From: Caldilineaceae bacterium | GTDB taxonomy: Bacteria; Chloroflexota; Anaerolineae; Caldilineales; Caldilineaceae | Assembly (NCBI GenBank): GCA_023384455.1 | Contig: JAHDWH010000044.1 | Span: 1 to 34,669, forward strand | Direction of reading: 5' to 3' | DNA length: 34,669 nucleotides | In this document: one piece after another, positions 15,100-22,127 of the stretch | Numbering within the stretch: the first letter of the stretch is position 1 | Layout of the letters: each line of letters starts with the position of its first letter | Notes under the pieces: generated by a model | The model's database searches: none | What the model saw: the letters and a program-made list of their open reading frames with translations, nothing else | What the model was told of the DNA's origin: nothing | Position numbers and translations under genes: made by a program

Positions 15100-17583
15100 A
15101 TGAATCCGCACACAATACGCGTTCTGGAATATAACAAAATCCTCGACCGGCTGGTCACATTCTGCGCCTTTGAGGGCGGGATGGAACTGGCCCGTTCCCT
15201 GCTGCCCAGCGACGATCTGCGCACGGTGCAGGAGTCGATGGAGCAGACCGACGAGGCCTGGCGTCTGCTCGACCAGAAGACGGACATCCATTTTGGCGGT
15301 GTCCACGACGTGCGCGCGCTGGTGAACCGGGCCGAGCGGGGCGCGGGTCTGCTGCCCATGGAACTGGTGGACATCCGCACAACGCTGCTGCGCGCCCGCA
15401 GCCTGCGCCAGACCCTCACCCGGCTGGGTAGACAGTTCCCCCGCCTTTCCGACATCGCCTTTGTCATCGAACCCTGCGACCACATAATCGCCGAGATCAG
15501 CCGCTGCATCAACGACCGGGGGGATGTGGTGGACGGGGCCAGCGCCGAGCTCTCCCGGGTACGCTCCCAACTGCGGGTGGCCCAGGACAGACTGCTCAGC
15601 ACACTGGACAGGCTGGTGCAGAGCAGCGGCGTCAAGGAGTATTTGCAGGAGGCGATTGTCACCCAGCGTCAGGGCCGCTATGTGATTCCCGTGCGGGCCG
15701 AGCACAAAGGGCAGATTCAGGGCATTGTCCACGACCAATCCTCCAGCGGCGCGACGTTTTTTATCGAGCCGATCAAAGTCGTGGAGCAGAACAACGCGGT
15801 GCGGGAACTGGAGTTGGAGGAGGAGAAGGAGGTGCGGCGCATTCTGGCCGAACTTTCCGATCTGATCGCCGACGAAGGCCCGTATATTATCCGCAACGTC
15901 AACACCCTCTCCCTGCTCGACTTCACCTTTGCCAAAGCCAAATACGCCTATGCCCTGGACGCCCGGGCCCCCAAAATTCGGGCCTTTCAGGCCAAGCCGC
16001 CGCTGATTTCCATGGGCAGGGACGACGACGGCAACGAACGGGAACCCATCGCCCACCCCGGCTCGGTACTGGATTTCCGCCAGGCCCGCCACCCGCTGCT
16101 GGACCAGGAAACGGTCGTCCCCATCGATGTCTATTTTGGCGATGACTATTATATGCTCGTCGTCACCGGCCCCAACACCGGCGGCAAGACGGTCACACTG
16201 AAGACCGTCGGCCTGCTGACGCTGATGGCCCAATCCGGGCTGATGATCCCTGTGGACGAAGGCAGCGAACTGGCGATCTTCGAGGGCGTCTACGCCGACA
16301 TCGGCGACGAGCAGTCGATTGAGCAGAATCTCAGCACCTTCAGCAGCCATATGACGAATATCATCCGGGTGCTGGAAGAGGCCGACCCCAGTAGCCTTGT
16401 CCTGCTGGACGAGTTGGGCGCGGGGACCGACCCGGACGAAGGCTCGGCCCTGGCGATGGCCCTGCTGGACAATCTGCGCGACCGGGGCATTACGACCCTC
16501 GCCACCACCCACTACAGCGACCTGAAACTCTACGCCCATAACACCCCCGGCGTGCGCAACGCGTCGGTGGAGTTCGACGTGCAGAGCCTCAGCCCGACGT
16601 ATGAACTGAGCATCGGGCTGCCGGGCCGCTCCAACGCGCTGACGATTGCCCGCCGCCTGGGGTTGAACCCGGTGATTGTGGACAAAGCCGAGTCTATCGT
16701 CCGCCCGGAAGCCCTGGAAGTCGATTCCCTGCTGGACGACGTGCGCAGCACCCGCCAGGAAGCCCACCGGGTTTTGGAACAGACGAAAGAGCGGGAGCGC
16801 CACGCCCAGGCCATCGAAGCCGATCTGCGCTACCAGTTGGCGAAGATCGAAGAAGTGCGCCGGGAGGTCATCGCCGAGACCCGGCAGACAATGCAGAACG
16901 AACTGGCCGAAATCCGCCGGGAGATCGAAAGCTTCCGCCGCCAGATGGAACGGGGCGGTCTGGTGGGCGGCGAGACGGTCCACGAGCAATTTCTGGCCGA
17001 GGCGCGAGAGATTCTCAGCACACGGGAAGGCGAAGTCGAGGGCCGGGTGGAGCGGGATGTGGCGACGCCCCAGTCCCCCGCCGAGCGGTTGGCTGGACCG
17101 ATTGAAGTGGGGGATCGGGTCTTTGTGCCCACACTCCAGGCCAGCGGCGAAGTGCTGGGTATCGACTTCCGGGGCGGCGAGGCGAAGGAAGCCGATGTGC
17201 AGGTGGGCAACTTCCGGCTGAAACTGCCCATCCGCCGTCTGGAACTGCGCAGCAAAGCGCCCAAAGAGCAGGCCCCGCAACCCCCGGCGATCAAAATCCA
17301 GATGCGCACGAACCGCAGCACCGACGGCAACCGGATGGAACTGGACCTGCGGGGCGAACGGGTCGAGTCCGGGCTGAGTCAACTGGACGACTATCTGGAC
17401 AATGCCTATCTGGGCAACCTGCCCTGGGTGCGTATCATCCACGGCAAAGGGACCGGGGCCATGCGCGACGCGGTGCGCAATATCCTGCGCGAGCATCCGC
17501 TGGTGAGCAAATACCGCTCTGGCGACCTGGGCGAAGGGGGCGACGGCGTGACTGTGGCCCATTTGATGACGGATAATGGATGA
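15100..17583 (+). CDS. mutS2: Endonuclease MutS2
   Basis: The 827-residue product is MutS2, an ATPase/nuclease that acts on branched DNA and, in Bacillus, on collided ribosomes. It opens with MNPHTIRVLEYNKILDRL, the family's usual beginning. ATPase motifs: Walker A GPNTGGKT (357-364), DEQSIEQNLSTFSSHM, and Walker B LVLLDELGAGTDPDEGSA with Asp437/Glu438. A coiled-coil region follows. The C-terminal Smr nuclease domain (about 745-827) has MELDLRGERVE and IIHGKGTGAMRDAV. It lacks the mismatch-recognition domain, as MutS2 should. The ribosome site is weak (TAGAG); the start is set by family alignment. It probably heads the transcript that continues to the genes at 17688 and beyond. Confidence 0.96.
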   Translation: MNPHTIRVLEYNKILDRLVTFCAFEGGMELARSLLPSDDLRTVQESMEQTDEAWRLLDQKTDIHFGGVHDVRALVNRAERGAGLLPMELVDIRTTLLRARSLRQTLTRLGRQFPRLSDIAFVIEPCDHIIAEISRCINDRGDVVDGASAELSRVRSQLRVAQDRLLSTLDRLVQSSGVKEYLQEAIVTQRQGRYVIPVRAEHKGQIQGIVHDQSSSGATFFIEPIKVVEQNNAVRELELEEEKEVRRILAELSDLIADEGPYIIRNVNTLSLLDFTFAKAKYAYALDARAPKIRAFQAKPPLISMGRDDDGNEREPIAHPGSVLDFRQARHPLLDQETVVPIDVYFGDDYYMLVVTGPNTGGKTVTLKTVGLLTLMAQSGLMIPVDEGSELAIFEGVYADIGDEQSIEQNLSTFSSHMTNIIRVLEEADPSSLVLLDELGAGTDPDEGSALAMALLDNLRDRGITTLATTHYSDLKLYAHNTPGVRNASVEFDVQSLSPTYELSIGLPGRSNALTIARRLGLNPVIVDKAESIVRPEALEVDSLLDDVRSTRQEAHRVLEQTKERERHAQAIEADLRYQLAKIEEVRREVIAETRQTMQNELAEIRREIESFRRQMERGGLVGGETVHEQFLAEAREILSTREGEVEGRVERDVATPQSPAERLAGPIEVGDRVFVPTLQASGEVLGIDFRGGEAKEADVQVGNFRLKLPIRRLELRSKAPKEQAPQPPAIKIQMRTNRSTDGNRMELDLRGERVESGLSQLDDYLDNAYLGNLPWVRIIHGKGTGAMRDAVRNILREHPLVSKYRSGDLGEGGDGVTVAHLMTDNG

Positions 17584-17667
17584 CAGGGTGACAAGATGAC
17601 AAGGTGAAGGGGTGACACGGCGCGACCGTCTCTCACCTTGTCACCCTGTCATCTTGTCGCCTTGTCA
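17581..17667. repeat. Inverted array of TGACAAGG-type octamers
   Basis: Left arm 17581-17615 is five tandem eight-base units related to TGACAAGG; right arm 17633-17667 is the reverse complement at 29 of 35 positions. The stop codon of mutS2 is the first base triplet of the left arm. There is no T tract. Confidence 0.75.
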
Positions 17668-17687
17668 CAGCAGAGAGGGCAAAACGC

Positions 17688-18683
17688 GTGATTCCAACGA
17701 AAGAGATCATCCGTTGCAGCGTGGGCGTGACCGCCTACAACGAGGAAGAGAACATCGGCCCGCTGATGCAGGCCCTGCTGGATCAGCACGTCCACGACGT
17801 GGAGATTGCCGAGATTATTGTGGTTGCCAGCGCCTGCACCGACCGCACAGTGCCGATTGTGCAGGAGTTTGCCGCCCTGGACCCCCGGGTCAAGCTCATT
17901 GAGCAGGAGCGGCGGGAGGGCAAGACCAGCGCCATCAATCTTTTCCTGGCCGCGGCTACGACCGATATTTGCGTGCTGGAAAGCGGCGACACCCTGCCCG
18001 ATGAGTACGCGGTGGAGCATCTGGTGCGGATGTTCGCCGACCCGGAGGTGGGGATGGTGGGCGCGCAGAAGGTGGCGGTCAACACGCCGGATCACATCGC
18101 CGGTCTGCTCAGCCACATCCGTCTGCGTATGGAGCACACCCTTTGCCTGGAAATTCCCCGGCTGGGGGAGATGATCGCTTTCCGCAAAGTCTTTGACCAG
18201 ATTCCGCCGGACGTGGCTATGGACGAGGCTTTTGTGGAGGCGATTGTAGTGGAGCGGGGGATGCGGGTGCAGTATGCGCCGGACGCGGTTGTCTACAACA
18301 CCGGGCCGGATACGGTGACTGATTTTATCAAACAGCGACGGCGCAACCACGCCGGTCATCTCTATTTGAAGCACAAATACGGTTATGCGGTGAGCAGTAT
18401 CCAGAACCGTCGGGTGCTGAAAATTGCCCTCAAAGAAATCTGGGGGGTCATCCAATTCCTCTGGATATTCTTCCTGCTGGCCCTGCTGGAAAGCTGGAGC
18501 CGGGTGCTGGGCTGGTACGATTTCGCCGTCAAAGGCGACCGCCACGTAGTCTGGGATATGGCCTGGAGCCAGAAACAGAATGTGCGGGATGTGAAGGCGC
18601 GCAACAGTGAAAAGGCGGAGAACGGGCAGTCTGTACGCAATGCCAGCGGCAAGAAACCGGTGGATGTAGTGCGGAGTGTGTAG
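17688..18683 (+). CDS. GT2-family glycosyltransferase
   Basis: The 331-residue product has the GT-A fold of family 2: CSVGVTAYNEEENIGPL (10-26), IIVVASACTDRT (43-54), the acidic SGD (99-101) in place of DxD, a MDEAF base motif (178-182), and QRRRNHAGH (216-224) resembling the Q-x-x-R-W region of processive enzymes. One hydrophobic segment at about 253-268 suggests membrane attachment. It probably transfers sugar to a lipid or polysaccharide; donor unknown. The GTG start has GAGAGGG eight bases upstream. It is followed after 14 bases by the DUF5678-like gene. Confidence 0.86.
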   Translation: MIPTKEIIRCSVGVTAYNEEENIGPLMQALLDQHVHDVEIAEIIVVASACTDRTVPIVQEFAALDPRVKLIEQERREGKTSAINLFLAAATTDICVLESGDTLPDEYAVEHLVRMFADPEVGMVGAQKVAVNTPDHIAGLLSHIRLRMEHTLCLEIPRLGEMIAFRKVFDQIPPDVAMDEAFVEAIVVERGMRVQYAPDAVVYNTGPDTVTDFIKQRRRNHAGHLYLKHKYGYAVSSIQNRRVLKIALKEIWGVIQFLWIFFLLALLESWSRVLGWYDFAVKGDRHVVWDMAWSQKQNVRDVKARNSEKAENGQSVRNASGKKPVDVVRSV

Positions 18684-18697
18684 GAGACGGTAGACAG

Positions 18698-19087
18698 ATG
18701 GGCGAAAATCGAACCTTAGAAATCCCCGCAAAACTTTACGAACGCATCGAGCGGTTGGCGGCTGTGCGGGAGACGCCTGTCGCCTATGTGCTGGAAGATG
18801 CGCTGACCCTTGTGGAAGATCAGCCGGTTGAACTGGTACGATCCGCTGAAATGAGCCGCGAAGAAGCCGCCTATCAGACTATGCACAACGAATTGTTTGA
18901 GAAATACGCCGGTCAGTTTGTGGCGGTACACGGCGGAAAATTGGTGGATGTCGATGACGACGAGTTGGTTCTCGCGGCCAGAGTCAATGCTCGTTTCCCT
19001 AAAAAGATAATTTTGCTCAAACAGGTACAGCAAGCACCCATGCGGGAAATCAACTATCGTTCTATTCGCATCATCCGCGAGGGATAG
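18698..19087 (+). CDS. DUF5678-like protein paired with a retropepsin-like protease
   Basis: The 129-residue product begins with a ribbon-helix-helix-like stretch (RTLEIPAKLYERIERLAAVR) and continues with a helix and AGQFVAVHGGKLVDVDDDEL, the DUF5678-type core. It is a paralogue of 1597-1965. GGAGACGG lies upstream of the ATG. The stop is one base before the start of the protease gene at 19089, so the two products are made together. In other bacteria I recall the same small-protein/aspartic-protease neighbours, which suggests a functional pair, perhaps substrate and protease or a regulator and protease; the role is unproven. Confidence 0.65.
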   Translation: MGENRTLEIPAKLYERIERLAAVRETPVAYVLEDALTLVEDQPVELVRSAEMSREEAAYQTMHNELFEKYAGQFVAVHGGKLVDVDDDELVLAARVNARFPKKIILLKQVQQAPMREINYRSIRIIREG

Positions 19088-19088
19088 A

Positions 19089-19472
19089 ATGGCTCAATTC
19101 GACTACGACTCTGCCTATGACCCGGCTGCGCCTGTCATTCCGATTGGCCTCGCCAATCCCGACGACGACAGACCGCCCCTACGTACACAGGCATTGATTG
19201 ACTCCGGCTCTGACGCAACACTGATTCCGCTGACAATTCTTCAGCGCATTGGTACTTACAGCGGAGAACAGGTGAGCTTTCGCGGCGTAACCGGTAGCCG
19301 GATGATAACCGATATGTATCGGGTGCTTATCTATATGCCCATTGGCATTTCCTATGGGATTCGGGCAATTGCCACACGGGGGACTGACGAAATCATTCTG
19401 GGCCGGGATGTCCTCAACCAGTGGCGCATTGTCCTGGACGGGCCGGGCGAAATTGTCGAAATCACCGCTTGA
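19089..19472 (+). CDS. Retropepsin-like aspartic protease
   Basis: The 127-residue product is a single-lobed aspartic protease: TQALIDSGSDATLIPLTI contains the catalytic Asp38-Ser39-Gly40, and EIILGRDVLNQWRIVLDG gives the second hallmark, the LG(R)D-hydrophobic motif. Like retroviral proteases it would work as a dimer. No signal peptide or membrane segment is seen, so it is cytoplasmic. It follows the DUF5678-like gene by one base. Confidence 0.8.
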   Translation: MAQFDYDSAYDPAAPVIPIGLANPDDDRPPLRTQALIDSGSDATLIPLTILQRIGTYSGEQVSFRGVTGSRMITDMYRVLIYMPIGISYGIRAIATRGTDEIILGRDVLNQWRIVLDGPGEIVEITA

Positions 19473-19484
19473 ACGGACTCCCCT

Positions 19485-20501
19485 GTGACATCTGCCCGCC
19501 CGCACATCCTCAATCTTCTCAAAATTGTCATCGGTCTGGGACTCCTCTACTTTCTCTATAGCCGCCTGGAAGACCCGGCCAGCCTCTGGCAGCAGACGCT
19601 AAACGCCAATCGCTGGATGCTGCTGCTGGCCCTGCTCTCCCACGCCCTGGCCGTAGCCCTAAGCGCGTCCAAATGGTGGCTGCTCCTGCGTGCCCAGCGG
19701 ATACGTGTCCCCCTCAGCCGTCTGCTTGCTTTTCAGTGGATGGGCATCTTCTTTGATAATTTCGTCCCGGCCCAAGTCGGCGGCGATGTGCTGCGCGGCT
19801 ATAATCTGGCAAAAGATACCCACCGCACAGCCGACGCTGCGGCCAGTGTCCTTATCGACCGTTTCACTGGATTGACCGCGTTTATGATAGCAGCGGCCCT
19901 CTCCTCCACAACAATTCTGCTCACCGGCGGGCTCCCCACCCCAGCATCCAGCCAGGAGTTGGCCTTTCTGCGCTTTATCGATCTGCGGCTGGTGGCGCTG
20001 GGCAGCAGTGCGGTGGCGTTGGCTCTGCTGACCGCCCTGGCCCTGCTTCTCAGCCGACGCACAAAAGTGCTGGTGGAACGCATTTTGTCCCGTCTGCCCC
20101 TGGGCAACCGGGTGCTGCCTGTCTGGCAGAAGTTGGCCGCGGCCATCAACGCCTATCGCCACGCCTACCCAGCAATGGTTGTAGCCGGTCTGGTCAGCCT
20201 GCTGATCGTCGTCGTCACAAGCATCACCATCTGGCTGCTGGCCAACGCGCTTCTGCCGGGCAGTATTAATTTTGTACAAGTGCTGGTCATCAACCCCATC
20301 ATTGCCTTCCTCTCTGTCATTCCCCTCTCTCCCGGCGGGCTGGGCGTGCGCCAGGTAGCCTTTGCCGCGCTCTTTGTCAGCGTCGGCGTGGGCGCAGAAC
20401 TGGGCTTCCTCGTCGGTCTGTTGCAGCAGGTGATCACCTATCTGGTCAGTCTGCCTGGGCTGGTGTTGTGGGTGCGTGGGCAGCGAAAACCAAAGGAATA
20501 A
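19485..20501 (+). CDS. LPG-synthase-TM / flippase-like membrane protein (UPF0104)
   Basis: The 338-residue product has about eight hydrophobic segments and the family motif IFFDNFVPAQVGGDVLRGYN, followed by AAASVLIDRFTGL, typical of the membrane domain of lysylphosphatidylglycerol synthase and of stand-alone UPF0104 proteins thought to move lipid-linked sugars. There is no aminoacyl-transferase domain. SPGGLGVRQVAF near the C-terminus is a second conserved block. The GTG start follows the protease gene by 12 bases. Its presence after a GT2 glycosyltransferase fits lipid-linked glycan handling. Confidence 0.83.
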   Translation: MTSARPHILNLLKIVIGLGLLYFLYSRLEDPASLWQQTLNANRWMLLLALLSHALAVALSASKWWLLLRAQRIRVPLSRLLAFQWMGIFFDNFVPAQVGGDVLRGYNLAKDTHRTADAAASVLIDRFTGLTAFMIAAALSSTTILLTGGLPTPASSQELAFLRFIDLRLVALGSSAVALALLTALALLLSRRTKVLVERILSRLPLGNRVLPVWQKLAAAINAYRHAYPAMVVAGLVSLLIVVVTSITIWLLANALLPGSINFVQVLVINPIIAFLSVIPLSPGGLGVRQVAFAALFVSVGVGAELGFLVGLLQQVITYLVSLPGLVLWVRGQRKPKE

Positions 20502-20516
20502 GCCGGAAGCATTTTG

Positions 20517-20525
20517 TGCTATACT
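20517..20525 (+). promoter_or_regulatory. Candidate extended -10 promoter for the TumE-type unit
   Basis: TG-C-TATACT lies 45 bases before the ATG at 20570 and after the end of the flippase-like gene. It would give the three-gene toxin-antitoxin/HD unit its own transcript. No -35 is recognisable. Confidence 0.4.
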
Positions 20526-20569
20526 TTGTAACAGAATCGCGGGAAACAGATAGTAGCGAAGGGTGCAGA

Positions 20570-20911
20570 ATGACTATTCAGACAGTTTTAGAACCGTTGA
20601 TCCGACGAAGAATCTTTGTCGATGAGGAGAGTGCGGTGCGTACTCTTGTTTCGCATTACGTTCTGAATCAGGTCGATGATTTGCGCCAGCAGATTCAATC
20701 CCTCGAGCAGAAGTATGGGATGAGATATGATCAGTTTGATACCTACCTGCACGAGCGCTCTCAATTGCTGGTGAGCGGCACGTTAAGTGACGACGAACGC
20801 CGCACACTGGGACAAGTGATTATGCAAGAAGAGGATGACTGGCTGGATTGGAAGAGCAGCACAGAACTACTAGAAAGCTGGTTAGGTCTGGAGTCGGAGA
20901 CCCAAGTGTGA
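20570..20911 (+). CDS. Antitoxin-like partner of the TumE-like protein
   Basis: The 113-residue acidic, helical protein has DLRQQIQSLEQKYGMRYDQFDTYL in the middle and EEDDWLDWKSSTELLESW near the end. The gene at 32192-32452 encodes a relative (LRAQIQRYEQQYGLSLEDLE and DWEDSIAWRN), so it is a family with copies at two places. The position immediately ahead of, and overlapping, a TumE-like toxin gene makes it the likely antitoxin. GAAGGG precedes the ATG at 20570; upstream in-frame ATG codons have no such site and lie inside the previous gene. Confidence 0.65.
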   Translation: MTIQTVLEPLIRRRIFVDEESAVRTLVSHYVLNQVDDLRQQIQSLEQKYGMRYDQFDTYLHERSQLLVSGTLSDDERRTLGQVIMQEEDDWLDWKSSTELLESWLGLESETQV

Positions 20912-21294
20912 GCAAATTAACTGCTCTGGCAGACTCAATTACGCGGCATTTGCAGAGCCATTCCCTCTGTAGCGAGATACGCGTCATTGAAACCAAAGAA
21001 TTTTCGTCAGATCGATTTCGTCTGAAAATTCGCACCTATTTGCCCAAAGGGTACAACTTGCAGATCAGTCTCTATGTAAATTTTGGACACATCGATTATT
21101 CCTACCAGATGTTCAGTGATCGATCTTTGCTTCGGTGGGACAATAAAGAGGAATACAGAAACCTCAATACGTTCCCTCATCACCATCACCAGATCGACGG
21201 TTCGGTTGTCTCATCCCCTTTGATGGGCATTCCGATGCAGGACTTGCCTGTGGTTCTGCATTTCATTGAGCGCTATTTTCAGGACATCGAATGA
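20908..21294 (+). CDS. TumE-like (DUF6516) toxin-family protein
   Basis: The 128-residue product has the pattern I associate with the TumE/DUF6516 family: YVNFGHIDYSYQMFSDRSLL, then RWDNKEEYRNL with Trp77-Asp78-Asn79, then TFPHHHHQIDG (Pro90 and the His run 91-94). The GTG at 20908 overlaps the previous stop (GTGA), and its own stop overlaps the next start (ATGA at 21291). This strict coupling supports a toxin-antitoxin pair. Activity is inferred from the family name only; the motif could be a nuclease site. Confidence 0.65.
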   Translation: MSKLTALADSITRHLQSHSLCSEIRVIETKEFSSDRFRLKIRTYLPKGYNLQISLYVNFGHIDYSYQMFSDRSLLRWDNKEEYRNLNTFPHHHHQIDGSVVSSPLMGIPMQDLPVVLHFIERYFQDIE

Positions 21295-21926
21295 CATTTG
21301 CTGCTGACGAATCCCACATCCGTACCCTCTATACCGACGGGGACGCGGCCCACGACTTTGACCACATCCTGCGGGTGACCCGGCTGGGCGAGCGCATCGC
21401 CACTGCCGAGGACGCGGATGTGGCGGTGGTACGGGCGGCGGCCCTGCTCCACGACGTGCCCGTGCCCGGTGCCACGCGCAAGGCCCATCATCTGGTCGCC
21501 GCGGATTTTGCCGCGGACTATCTGACCAGCCAGGGAATGTCCACCGCCCAGGTGAAAAATGTTGTCCACTGCATCCGTTCCCACCGCTTTCGGGATCAGT
21601 CCATCCAGCCCGCCACCCTGGAAGCCCAGTGTCTCTACGATGCGGACAAACTGGACAGCATCGGCGCGATTGGCGTGGCGAGGGCCTTTTCCCATAGCGG
21701 CAGCCACAATACCCGCCTGTGGCATCAGCCAGCGGACGCGGCCCCGCCCGACGACGCCAAACCGACAGGAGGAGAGTACACACCCGTCCACGAATTTGTC
21801 TACAAACTCCGCCGTCTTCTCCCCACCCTCTACACCCCTACGGCCCAGGCCATCGGCCAGCAGCGCCACGACTTTCTGTGCGCCTTCTTCGCCCAGCTAG
21901 ACGCTGAAATGCTGGGCCAACGCTAA
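21291..21926 (+). CDS. HD-domain hydrolase, YedJ-like
   Basis: The 211-residue product has the HD-superfamily metal ligands: His21 and His25 (AHDFDHILRV), His54-Asp55 (ALLHDV), and the late Asp in YDADKLDSIGAIGVAR (116-130). This DADKLDxxGAIG form is typical of YedJ-like predicted phosphohydrolases, whose substrate is unknown; a nucleotide or phosphodiester is likely. It is the third gene of an overlapping set with the TumE-like toxin, four bases shared. HD hydrolases also act in nucleotide-based defence, but this subgroup is widespread and mostly housekeeping. Confidence 0.85.
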   Translation: MTFAADESHIRTLYTDGDAAHDFDHILRVTRLGERIATAEDADVAVVRAAALLHDVPVPGATRKAHHLVAADFAADYLTSQGMSTAQVKNVVHCIRSHRFRDQSIQPATLEAQCLYDADKLDSIGAIGVARAFSHSGSHNTRLWHQPADAAPPDDAKPTGGEYTPVHEFVYKLRRLLPTLYTPTAQAIGQQRHDFLCAFFAQLDAEMLGQR

Positions 21927-21974
21927 CCTTCCACGCATTTTGGCCGGTGAGTGCGGGATTCTGCCCGCGCACAG

Positions 21975-22023
21975 TTCCCCATTTCCCACTCCCTGCTCCC
22001 CAATCCCCAATCCCCTGCCCCCG
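21975..22023. repeat. Seven C-rich heptamers (CCCCAAT type)
   Basis: Seven consecutive units of seven bases: TTCCCCA, TTTCCCA, CTCCCTG, CTCCCCA, ATCCCCA, ATCCCCT, GCCCCCG. The consensus resembles the CCCCAAT heptamers known as STRR in filamentous cyanobacteria. It lies between the HD gene and the second S8 protease. Confidence 0.75.
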
Positions 22024-22127
22024 GAACAGATCGGGGGGTTCTTTACGTTCAGAATCAGGTACGGTGGGGTAAAATGGTTCTGCGCTATTTGGCGCAGATT
22101 CTTTCAGGAGGCGGCGACGCATCTGCT

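Noticed and set aside
15067-17562. Long open frame on the minus strand, about 830 codons
   Set aside because: It is exactly antisense to mutS2, which has full motifs. The frame is His/Gln/Gly-rich with no family motif, a common shadow of GC-rich codon use.
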